A DNA stretch of 64,000 nucleotides from Aphrophora alni (lineage: Eukaryota > Arthropoda > Insecta > Hemiptera > Aphrophoridae), in assembly GCA_963513935.1 (NCBI GenBank), contig OY740767.1, positions 78,914,060 through 78,978,059 of the forward strand, read 5' to 3'. Of the stretch, positions 12,559-24,381 are shown in pieces. The position numbers were made by a program, and so were the translations under genes. Below the pieces are notes generated by a model. That model did not search any database and was not told the origin of the DNA. It saw nothing but the letters and a program-made list of their open reading frames with translations. How positions within the stretch are numbered: the stretch's first letter is position 1; every line of letters starts with the position of its first letter.

Positions 12559-14763
12559 CTGAGATATCAACAATCTGTAGAGTGAAGCGTATTTAAGTCT
12601 TTCTTTGAAATTAAATAGGATGCCACTTTTGCGATTGTAGGGACATATTTAAATAGCAATTTTATGATTTTTGACAAATGATACAATTGACAAATTATAA
12701 GTGAGTTCTTTGTGATGGTTATTGTGTTCTTTTATTAGTGCTTTTATCACCACTGCTGTTTTCTATTTCATTTTTATCACACATTTTCTCAAGAGCAAGT
12801 TTCCATGTATATTTAAATTCTTAAAATCGACAGACACACGGTGTGCTAAGAATGTTTCAAGAAGGTAGCTTCAGGGTTGGCTGTAAAAATAAATAAATAC
12901 ATATAAACAAGTTCATAATTTTATTTATATTACAATTTTGTGTTTTGGTGTCATGGAACATACCTCCAAACTACTAAGTAAATATTTAACTCACTCAAAT
13001 TGGCAAGATGTCCAAATATAAATTTGGAGATAGGGATAACAGTCATGTCCCCACATTAAAATAAGATAAAAGACACCATTAGAACATTACAATTATTGAA
13101 GCTCACGCAAATATAAAACTGAAGGATATATTGAGTTTTTATTTAATATTTTTACTGCAAGCACTAAACGTTATTTCAAGTAGTGCAGACGATAATCGAA
13201 ATTTCAAAATCCAAATTTTTTAAATATTTTACAATAAATGTTTTCCTGTGAAAGCGCTTACATTCATCCCCCACTCACCTTAGTATACAAATAAAATGCA
13301 GATGTTTTTGGGGGGGTATTGTGGGAGTATTAAACGTCAATAATTTTAAAAAGAGATATATAACAAGCGCGAGTATTGTAACTTCAATAATAACATTAAA
13401 AAAGACTATAATAAAAGTTTTATTCAGTTTAAATCATAACAAAAAAATCTCACTTTACTATCAGGAATAGTAAGATGTAACAAAAAAAATCAAAAGGTTT
13501 TTTTAAAGTCTTTATTAAAGTTTTATGAATTTTGGTAAATTTTATTTAAGTCGCAACAATAGAATTTCCATGAAACGTTATGTTTCAACAACCCTCAGGG
13601 CTAATGACAAAAAATTTTAGATGCTACTTTAATATGAGTAACTACCCTTAACGTTTACGAAACCCCGAGAATTTTAATTTTAATTATAACTGTTCTGTTA
13701 TGATAAAAATTCAATGTAATAATTGGAATCGGTATATGTTTATTTGTAGTTAATAACATAAATTATATATGTTTATTCGAAGTTAAGAACGTAAATTATT
13801 ATATTTTAAAATCATTTTATCTCTGTGTTTTACTATTAAGGTGGGAGTATAACATTAATTTTCACTTAAACACAGTTAGTTTAATACGATGTATTATAGT
13901 GTACTAAACTTTGTGTAAAACCAACATTTAAATGCATGCTAAATAATTCGAATATTACAGTTGCGTTGGTTATCAATCTGTCTGAGGCTCGTTTTGAATA
14001 TATTAATGACTCTACAACCATCAGTGATCCAACGATAAAGTATAAACACTGCGTTTATTTCTTTAGTAAAAACATGAAATTGGATTTGAATATTTTAATT
14101 CAAATATTACACACATGTAAACATTTATATTATGAATAATTTAATTATTGATTTTTAAGATAATAATATTCACAGCTATAATGAAATAATGATATACATA
14201 TTGAATAATGTGTCAAACAGATTTGTGAAGTTGGTGGAGTTAAATTTTTAATTTCCCACAATCAACAATGACATTCTACGTATATTATAGGGCGTCTGAG
14301 AAACAAATCAGTATTAAATTAGCCCATGTCAGTACTCACGAAAATAAATTTAAATATACATACAAACATTCAGTTTGCATATATAGGCATATATTTAGAC
14401 GGATGGATAGACAAGCAGTACAAAAAATACGTAAATTTAGACATATGGAAAAAGAGAATTTTAAAATATAATAAATAATCATTTCATATTTTTAAATGTT
14501 GTGTCTTGAAAGGAGTATTTTTATCTATCACAATGCCTTTTTTCTACACATAGAGATAGGAGATTTTTTTTTTTAATTATTCTTTATTATTGTTTTCTAA
14601 GAATTATTAAAGACAAAATATCTAAAAATTTGTTTTTGTCCTTTATAAAATATTAGTGGATAAATTTCACAATTGACATAACCCCCTTTACTTTAAAAAT
14701 TACTTTTTGTTTTTTTTCCAAAGAGTACAAATGTGTAGAAGAACCTCAATTTTGAAAGTGTAT

Positions 14764-17336
14764 GATTTTTAACTTTATTTCTATAGTTAAATTTGTATTT
14801 AGGAATATGTACAGTACAAAAGATTGAGAAGGTGTCATCAATATTTCTACCCTTTTCTACATGTTCTTTTTGAGACAATATCGGCAATTCATTGTAAAGT
14901 TTTGTAGATTGAATTTCTCTTCCGTTTAACTATTTATTGAACAAGTTAGAATGTCTAACCCATGGGAATTGAATTCCCTTTCCTTCCGGCTGTATCAAAT
15001 GGATTGCGATACGGAATTTTGATTTGAGAGGTGAAGTATAAAATTATTTGTAATCACAGACTATACTTTATTAACACTATCAGTGTCTCACATTATTCTT
15101 ATGAAATGAAAGATATTAAAAATCAGATTTTTCTTTATTAGTAACTAAAATAAATTATAAAAGAAAAGTGTAGGAAAAAGTACGAACCAATGATTTTAAC
15201 CTGAATAATTAGGTTCTATTTAACCCTACGATTTTAGAAGAAGTCAATTGGTGAATAATATATAAAAAATTTAAAATGGTTGCTAAAATCAAATGGTCAT
15301 CTTATGCTTTGTCAACTTTATTCATTTATATTATCTGGTTAAAAAAAATTCGGTTAACGACCGATCTATCTCCCACCATGACTACTACACAAATTCAACT
15401 ATAACCTAATCTGATATATTTGCAAAAAATCAAATTTCATTGTTTATAAGGAAAGAATTTAATTTAATAGGAACGTTTATAAATAACTTCTGCGCTTTAA
15501 TTTTTGACTCTTGAAGTGAGTATAAACATGTGAAAGTATTAGGTCTTATACAAATAAAAAAATGTCATTTCAAACTAGTTATTGGACAACACAATAAATT
15601 GCGATTATTATTCTTTCTGACGATAATATAGTGAGATTTATTACTTCTATCACAAATTTTGTGGATTCCTCTGTAAATCAATTCCTACTTAATCATCTAA
15701 AACTTTTACGCTCTCTGCTAAGCTTTTAACCAACTTGATTTAATCAATAGTAATATTTGGTATATTTTTTTAACATTTATTTAAATTGCTTCGTTGGTTA
15801 TTCGGCCTTCAAGTCTCGTGTTCATATTTAATTGAGGAAAGTCTTTGAGAACTTCTTAAGTGTCATAATTATTTATTTTGTTGTAAAAATTCTCAATATT
15901 CATAGTTTTACTGCCAAAACTCCAGTTGCAAGATATTTCCTTATGTTCGATTTTGTTAATCCAGTGAAATAAAGTATATTTTGTTTCAATGTAATTGCTG
16001 CTAATTTATAAATAAACTGTGGCATGAATATATTTTCCGAGGAAGTTCATTTATAAAATGTGTTCTTTATATTTTAATTGTGAATAAGTAGTTTTATAGT
16101 ATTTAGAAACTACGCTGATTGATGATATTCTCTAAAAATCAAAATGATCCTTCTATTTGGTAATTTAGCGTACAGAATAAATTTCATTAACGAGCTTAAA
16201 TCGTTGTCGATATATTCTTATCACAGGCTTACATTCACACATAAAAATATTAATAGTTTTATTATTGTTTTGTCTAGACATAAATTTCAAAACAAGAACA
16301 AATCTTAGACATGAGGAATCAATAGTCTCATTCTAGACTATTTATAGAACATTTATAGCAAAATTTACGATTACAATAAGAAAATGGGTAGAAAAAAGGA
16401 CTTGAAACCTACTTGATATAATTTATGCATGAAGTAATGTAAATTTATAAATCAAGAGATGTTGGAAGAGGAATTTATAAACCTAGTTCCTTGCACTCAA
16501 AACAAAATACTAAATTTTAATTACATTTTAAAAGAGTTGTAATCAAAACTTTGGCACACTTAATTTAAAACGTTATACATAAAAATACTTTAGATATGGT
16601 TCTTACAAATGTTTTATTTTATATCTTATAAATTTAAATTTAAACACAGAATGTTCGTTTTTATATGGACCACAGTTTGAGTTTGTATAACTGAAATATC
16701 ATAAATATTTTGATCTCAAAGTTTATTAGGATAGCTTTTTATGACTGAATGTGTCAGTTGTTTGCATTGTTGATGGCTTTTTAGTTTTAGGTTACTTTAT
16801 TTAGCAAATAAAGTTGATTTTTTGGTGACAATGATTTATAACAAAGAAGAACAATTCCAGACATTTATTTATGAGTTACCAGACTGGAAAAGTGTCGGTG
16901 ATTTATCAGTGTTGTTATAAAGAGTCTTGGACAACTTGTCTCCTTCAGACGAAGCACTATACATTTAAGTGTCCAATGTCCACAATAAAAATGACCGCTA
17001 CTAGATCTCTTTAAACCCTAATATCTATCAGCCATTAAGCAGTTCATTACAGTTTTAGAAGGAGATAAAAGGTTCTCCTTACTATTACTTCTTTTCTAAC
17101 GGATTTCTACCTCATTGATATCGTAATATTAAAATATCAAATCTTTTCTGTATCGTGTTAAATTCATTTCAAATTATATCTCCACAGATTTTCGGAGAGT
17201 ATTTATTATATATTATAATTCTAATTGATATGTACAATATTGCATATAAAATGTATCGATGACATATAATTATAATAATGAGAATTATAATTAAAACTGA
17301 AGATAAATAATTTATTCTTTTTAGTAAACAAAATTT
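14764..17336. other. Spacer (loop) of the large inverted repeat
   Basis: 2573 bp of unique AT-rich sequence. I see no open frame of note, no transposase remnant and no second-level terminal repeats. Its content gives no clue as to why the arms are inverted. Confidence 0.6.
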
Positions 17337-20300
17337 ATACACTTTCAAAATCGAGGTTCTTCAACACATTTGTACTCTTTGGAAAAAAAAACAAAAAGTA
17401 ATTTTTAAAGTAAAGGGGGTTATGTCAATTGTGAAATTTATCCACTAACATTTTATAAAGGAAAAAAACAAATTTTTAGATATTTTGTCTTTAATAATTC
17501 TGAGAAAACAATAATAAATAATAATTAAAAAAAAAAAATCTCCTATCTCTATGTGTAGAAAAAAGGCATTGTGATAGATAAAAATACTCCTTTCAAGACA
17601 CAACATTTAAAAATATGAAATGATTATTTATTATATTTTAAAATTCTCTTTTTCCATATGTCTAAATTTACGTATTTTTTGTACTGCTTGTCTATCCATC
17701 TGTCTAAATATATGCCTATATATGCAAACTGAATGTTTATTTGTATATTTAAATTTATTTTCGTGAGTACTGACATGGGCTAATTTAATACTGATTTGTT
17801 TCTCAGACGCCCTATAATATACGTAGAATGTCATTGTTGATTGTGGGAAATTAAAAATGTAACTCCACCAACTTCACAAATCTGTTTGACACATTATTCA
17901 ATATGTATATCATTATTTCATTATAGCTGTGAATATTATTATCTTAAAAATCAATAATTAAATTATTCATAATATAAATGTTTACATGTGTGTAATATTT
18001 GAATTAAAATATTCAAATCCAATTTCATGTTTTTACTAAAGAAATAAACGCAGTGTTTATACTTTATCGTTGGATCACTGATGGTTGTAGAGTCATTAAT
18101 ATATTCAAAACGAGCCTCAGACAGATTGATAACCAACGCAACTGTAATATTCGAATTATTTAGCATGCATTTAAATGTTGGTTTTACACAAAGTTTAGTA
18201 CACTATAATACATCGTATTAAACTAACTGTGTTTAAGTGAAAATTAATGTTATACTCCCACCTTAATAGTAAAGCACAGAGATAAAATGATTTTAAAATA
18301 TAATAATTTACGTTCTTAACTTTGAATAAACATATATAATTTATGTTGTTAACTACAAATAAACATATTCCGATTCCAATTATTACATTGAATTTTTATC
18401 ATAACAGAACAGTTATAATTAAAATTAAAATTCTCTGGGTTTCGTAAACGTTATGGGTAGTTACTCATATTAAAGTAGCATCTAAATTTTTTTGTCATTA
18501 GCCCTGAGGGTTGTTGAAACATAACGTTTCATGGAAATTCTATTGTTGCGACTTAAATAAAATTTACCAAAATTCATAAAACTTTAATAAAGAATTTAAA
18601 AAAACCTTTTGATTTTTTTTGTTACATCTTACTATTCCTGATAGTAAAGTGAGATTTTTTTATTATGATTTAAACTGAATAAAACTTTTATTATAGTCTT
18701 TTTTAATGTTATTATTAAAGTTACAATACTCGCGCTTGTTATATATCTCTTTTTAAAATTATTGACGTTTAATACTCCCACAATCCCCCCCCCCAAAAAC
18801 ATCTGCATTTTATTTGTATACTAAGGTGAGTGGGGGGTGAATGTAAGCGCGTTCACAGGAAAACATTTATTGTAAAATATTTAAAAAATTTGGATTTTGA
18901 AACTTTTGATTTTGAAATTTCGATTATCGTCTGCACTACTTGAAATAACGTTTAGTGCTTGCGGTAAAAATATTAAATAAAAACTCAATATATCCTTCAG
19001 TTTTATATTTGCGTGAGCTTCAATAATTGTAATGTTCTAATGGTGTCTTTTATCTTATTTTATTGTGGGGACATGACTGTTATCCCTATCTCCAAATTTA
19101 TATTTGGACATCTTGCCAATTTGAGTGAGTTAAATATTTACTTAGTAGTTTGGAGGTATGTTCCATGACACCAAAACACAAAATTGTAATATAAATAAAA
19201 TTATGAACTTGTTTATATGTATTTATTTATTTTTACAGCCAACCCTGAAGCTACCTTGTTGAAACATTCTTAGCACACCGTGTGTCTGTCGATTTTAAGA
19301 ATTTAAATATACATGGAAACTTGCTCTTGAGAAAATGTGTGATAAAAATGAAATAGAAAACAGCAGTGGTGATAAAAGCACTAATAAAAGAACACAATAA
19401 CCATCACAAAGAACTCACTTATAATTTGTCAATTGTATCATTTGTCAAAAATCATAAAATTGCTATTTAAATATGTCCCTACAATCGCAAAAGTGGCATC
19501 CTATTTAATTTCAAAGAAAGACTTAAATACGCTTCACTCTACAGATTGTTGATATCTCAGAATTTTTAATTTTTATAGTTTAATTACATTTTATTGTAAT
19601 TTCATGATATTCTTAATAAATGGGTATATAGCTCAAACCTTTACGAGAATATTACATTTTTATAAATATTACCCTATACGAGTAAATTTAAAAGGAGGAA
19701 TATGCGAACGACCTAATTTTTAACTTTTATAGTTTAATTACATTTTATTGTAATTTCATGATATTCTTAATAAATGGGTATATAGCTCAAACCTTTACGA
19801 GAATATTACATTTTTATAAATATTACCCTATACGAGTAAATTTAAAAGGAGGAATATGCGAACGACCTAATTTTTAACTTTTATAGTTTAATTACATTTT
19901 TATGTTATTTCAAGATATTCTTAATTATTGGGTATATAGCTCAAACTTTGACCCGAAAATTGCATTTTATAAAAAAATTTCTAAATGAGTAAATTTAAAC
20001 GTGTAAATATGTGAACACCCTAATGGCGTTTGAAATCTGTGAATCAAACAGCAGCATTAATATTGACACGGATGAGTCTAATACCTCCTACAGCAGCAAT
20101 GTTTTACGATACGGTTTTTTTTTTAAATTTTCTACTTTATAATTTACAGGTATCGTAACTAGGGTTTCACGATCAAACTAGAATGTTGATTTACTTACGG
20201 TGTTCATTAACCAACTATCACAAATTACACAATTTTTATCATTCTCTTGGAATAACAAATCAAACATTTCATAACGAATACTGTTATCAAAAGTAAGAGT

Positions 20301-20558
20301 TTACGAAACAGCACAAAAACCTTTTTACTTAAATACTCTCAAGGTATATCAAATATTTAAATATTTTTAGAGTGACAAATCACTCATGCTGAATTCGTAG
20401 TTTGGGTATACCGTTTTTAAAATATTTTTTGAAAACCTAAGCTAAGATGTGTAAGTTGGACTGTTTATATATATATATATATATATATATATTATGTAGT
20501 ATTCATATTGATTATTTTAATTTTGTGGAGTCATTTTTTTAAATGTCATTATATATGA

Positions 20559-20603
<45 letters not shown>

Positions 20604-20607
20604 ACAG
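17337..20607 (-). repeat. Right arm of the 3.27-kb inverted repeat
   Basis: Reverse complement of 11494-14763. It differs by small indels and substitutions. Examples are a duplicated ATTTTGAAACTTTTG block near 18895, GCGGTAAAAAT against GCAGTAAAAAT, CCTTGTTGAAAC against CCTTCTTGAAAC, and shorter AT/TA tracts. The mirrored 67-codon frames lie at 17631-17834 and 17963-18166. Confidence 0.9.
20465..20601. repeat. (TA)n and (GT)n arrays at the outer end of the right arm
   Basis: TA array at 20465-20492 and GT array at 20560-20601, the mirror images of the AT and CA arrays of the left arm. Confidence 0.9.
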
Positions 20608-21950
20608 GAAAACATTTATTGTAAAATATTTAAAAAATTTGGATTTTGAAACTTTTGATTTTGAAATTTCGATTATCGTCTGCACTACTTGAAATAACGT
20701 TTAGTGCTTGCGGTAAAAATATTAAATAAAAACTCAATATATCCTTCAGTTTTATATTTGCGTGAGCTTCAATAATTGTAATGTTCTAATGGTGTCTTTT
20801 ATCTTATTTTATTGTGGGGACATGACTGTTATCCCTATCTCCAAATTTATATTTGGACATCTTGCCAATTTGAGTGAGTTAAATATTTACTTAGTAGTTT
20901 GGAGGTATGTTCCATGACACCAAAACACAAAATTGTAATATAAATAAAATTATGAACTTGTTTATATGTATTTATTTATTTTTACAGCCAACCCTGAAGC
21001 TACCTTGTTGAAACATTCTTAGCACACCGTGTGTCTGTCGATTTTAAGAATTTAAATATACATGGAAACTTGCTCTTGAGAAAATGTGTGATAAAAATGA
21101 AATAGAAAACAGCAGTGGTGTTAAAAGCACTAATAAAAGAACACAATAACCATCACATAGAACTCACTTATAATTTGTCAATTGTATCATTTGTCAAAAA
21201 TCATAAAATTGCTATTTAAATATGTCCCTACAATCGCAAAAGTGGCATCCTATTTAATTTCAAAGAAAGACTTAAATACGCTTCACTCTACAGATTGTTG
21301 ATATCTCAGAATTTTTACTTTTTATTGTTTAATTACATTTTAATGTAATTTCATGATATTCTTAATTATTGGGTATATAGCTCAAACTTTGACCCGAAAA
21401 TTGCATTTATAAAGATTTTTCTAAATGAGTAAATTGAAACGGGTAAATATGTGAACACCCTAATGGCGTTTAAAATCTGTAAATCAAACAGCAGGATTAA
21501 TATTGACATGGATGCCTCTAATACCTCCTACAACAGCAATGTTTTACGATACTTTTTTTAAAATTTTTCTACTTTATAATTTACAAATATCGTAACAAGG
21601 GTTTCGCGATCAAATTAGAATGTTGATTTACCTACGGTTTTTCAATAACCAACTATCACAAATGACACAATTTTTATCCTAATCTCTTGGAATAATAAAT
21701 CAAACATTTAATATATATATCATAACGTATACTGTTTTCAAAAGTAAGAGTTTACGAAACAATTTTCACCTCAGTGATAACATTACAGCACAAAAAGAAT
21801 TTTACTTAAATACTCTCAAGGCATAACTAATATTTAAATATTTTTAGTGACAAATCACTCATGTTGAATTCGTAGTTTGGGTATACCGTTTTCTAAAATA
21901 TTAAAAAAAAAATTAAAATCTAAGCTTAAGATTTGAAAGTTAGACTGTTT
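20604..21950 (+). repeat. Third, partial copy of the right arm in direct orientation
   Basis: Starts in ACAGGAAAACATTTATTG directly after the GT array, matching the right arm from 18855. The first 700 bp (to about 21310) are almost identical to the right arm and share its private variants. After about 21310 the match falls clearly and the copy carries only one of the three 154-bp units. It ends in a 22-A tract at about 21959-21981, where the arms have their AT/TA array. Confidence 0.85.
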
Positions 21951-22480
21951 TTATGTATAAAAAAAAAAAAAAAAAAAAAACATTTAACTTACTGTAATTA
22001 TTATTTGAACATTATTACATTGAACATTGGGCACCCTAAATCGGCCAAAATATTTTTTTTTGCTTTTTTGAGGTTTTTAAAGATTATTGTTCTCTGGAAT
22101 TTCCTCTTTCCAATGATATATAATACATAATACGAAAAGAAAAAAATAGAAAGTTACTTAAAAGAACAATTAATTATGTAACATCTGCAACCTTATTTCA
22201 GACGATTTTTGGAGGATGTGTGGCTGTGGCTCTTGTACTGTATATATAGTACAAGAGTTAATAGTTTCTAATTTTCTTGGTGTTTTGGTATGTTATCAGC
22301 CATGATATAGCTACAATATGTTGTTTCTGATGATTACAATATACAGTTTGTGTTCTGTTGTCTGTTTCAGGTTATGTAAATTGTTTTGCTGCACTTGAAG
22401 TTTTCGTGAGTAAAAAGTAGTGTGTTCTATTTGTGTGGAAGTGTTTTGTGTAGTTTGAAATGGGAACTACAATTTCTTGT
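21951..22480. other. Poly-A tract and AT-rich DNA with a small palindrome
   Basis: Begins with about 22 A residues. At 22230-22257 there is a hairpin with perfect 10-bp arms CTCTTGTACT / AGTACAAGAG around GTATATAT. No gene is seen. Confidence 0.5.
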
Positions 22481-22700
22481 TGAGCCCTGTGGTGAAATTC
22501 ACAAAAATGATTCGAATTTACCCCTACCACAATCACGGGAAACTTTCAAATAAAACACAATAATTTGATTAATAATAATTGTTCTTTATTTATTTTCCCC
22601 ACTAATGCCCTGATGTACATTTCGATAACATGGTTATCATCATCATAGGGTCTTGCTTCTAAACTAAATCTAAACTTACGTATCTACTAATGAAATATAA
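22481..22700 (-). mobile_element. Penelope-like or related retroelement fragment (hairpin motif)
   Basis: On the minus strand the segment reads CCCT-ATGATGAT-GATAAC-CAT-GTTATC-GAAATG-...-AGGG: a 6-bp stem flanked by an ATGATGAT side and a GAAA side, closed by an outer CCCT/AGGG pairing. This CTGATGA-like...GAAA layout is common in Penelope-like element terminal repeats. No reverse transcriptase is visible, so at most a terminal-repeat fragment is left. Confidence 0.3.
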
Positions 22701-24105
22701 TTAGTTTAGATGAAAATGAAATCAAATTTAACTACACAGACCATTTCACTTATTTATTGAAAATTACATAATAACAGTTTCTTCAACAGAGGAGTAATTA
22801 GAATGAAATTTACTAGGGTAAAATTCATAATTCAATTGGTCGTTATGTTGGATAGGATGAACTTACAGTAGAGACCTCTATTAAACACCATTCTTCTTCT
22901 TTAATCAAGACCTTTAAAATGAGGTATCACTCAGTAGGGTTTGATATTTATAACTTTTGACTTACCCTAAACCCCTATTTTTGGGAGAAGTTGACATTTG
23001 AAAAATACCTAAAAACTTCTCCTTTGGCCATTTAAACAATCCCAATTAAATCTGGTTATTTGAACTCGTTAAAAAATTATTAGGAGAGGGAATCTTGGGC
23101 CACACGCTATACAGATGTAATTTATTGTTTTTGTTCATCTTCTTCAAAATTTATATTAAGCACCTACTCTAATAACTTCATTATAAAAATATATAATTAT
23201 ATAGAGCACTGCTAACTAAACTAGGTAGGAACATGTAATGATGTTAGGAATTTATGTGCCAGCAAGATATAGGTACAAATAATTTTATGGAAGATTAGGA
23301 GAAAATTAAAAAAAGACCGTGGAGAACTCTGAATCATGAACAATTTTTGAGAACTTTATTAAATAATTTATTGTAATATTCTAATTTCAGTAAGTTATGG
23401 ATAATATGTCTAAGTTTAATAAATCAAACAATTACAAATTAAAGGTTAACATTTTTGATGTATTTAGGTTTTTATACTTTTTATGAAAGTTATCATGTTT
23501 TATTTAATCCTGTATATATTTCCTAACTTTTGGCTCATTCTATGAATAGAGAATTCTGTGTTCTGTAAGAGTTTGATTCATATCGATGTCAAAATTATAA
23601 CCAGATTTGTTCTGCAATTCTGATAATTTGAACTTTCAATTATAATTTTTTATGATTTATTATTACATCCTATGTAAATTTACAAACATTTAGCTTACTA
23701 TGAGAATAGTGAATATTGTTTTCTAAAAGACTTTTTTGTTTCAAATCTCTATCAAAATTAAAATCAAAGTTATAATAAATTTACTTTTAACTCACGTTGT
23801 GCATACGTTTATTATTATTATTTTTAAACTTTTGGTTTTTGTTATTTATGAAGTAAATAGAATTATTTTTATAGATTTGTTGTTGTATCAAATTATTTCT
23901 TTATAGAGATCAGTATGTAAACGAATTTTTGTTCATCGTATTTTTATAAATATGTTTGGTAGTATGGGTCGAAAATAAAATATATATATTTTGTATTGCC
24001 ATACTGCATCTACGAAAAACATGTGTCGTGGGCAGAAAAACAGAAGGCATTAAAAAAAGAAGTTTTTCTTAATCCTCATGTAGCGCAACGCAAATTATAT
24101 ATATA
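22701..24105. other. AT-rich intergenic DNA, nothing recognised
   Basis: No coding-like tract, splice-bounded exon or clear repeat. It ends in a short TATATATATA run used as the insertion site of the next element. Confidence 0.5.
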
Positions 24106-24381
24106 TACAGGGTGTATCAGAGCGAGTGGCCGACTTGTATAGCATCGAAACGAGTATACTTAGACATTTAGTTTAAACAGATAACCCCCTATTTCAACCA
24201 CAAGGAATTCGGGAAAAATATTTTCAACCCTCTAAAGTGCCCTAAAAGGGTATTTTTTAGGGGTGGAGGTTGGTTTTGGGGAAATTTTCAAATGTAAAGG
24301 TAGGTCGTGTTGTACCTCATTTTAAAGGTCTCGGTACACTGATCATTAATTTTTTTTTCCATTTACCTTGCACCGTCAATA

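Larger units (their letters stand above)
11494..14763 (+). repeat. Left arm of a 3.27-kb inverted repeat
   Basis: From CTGTAGC(AC)n at 11494 to ...GAAAGTGTAT at 14763 the sequence recurs in reverse complement at 17337-20607. Equivalent landmarks are the CA/GT array, the AT/TA array, a 154-bp tandem repeat, and two 67-codon open frames (13936-14139 and 14268-14471). The second of these frames differs by two residues between the arms (Tyr/Asn and Arg/Gln). The open frames are not convincing genes, since composition and lack of domains argue against it. The near-equal arm lengths (3270 and 3271 bp) and high identity indicate a recent inverted duplication. Confidence 0.9.

Noticed and set aside
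13936..14471. Two 67-codon open frames repeated in both arms of the inverted repeat
   Set aside because: Conserved only because the DNA is duplicated; composition and lack of domains, splice sites or codon bias do not support genes.
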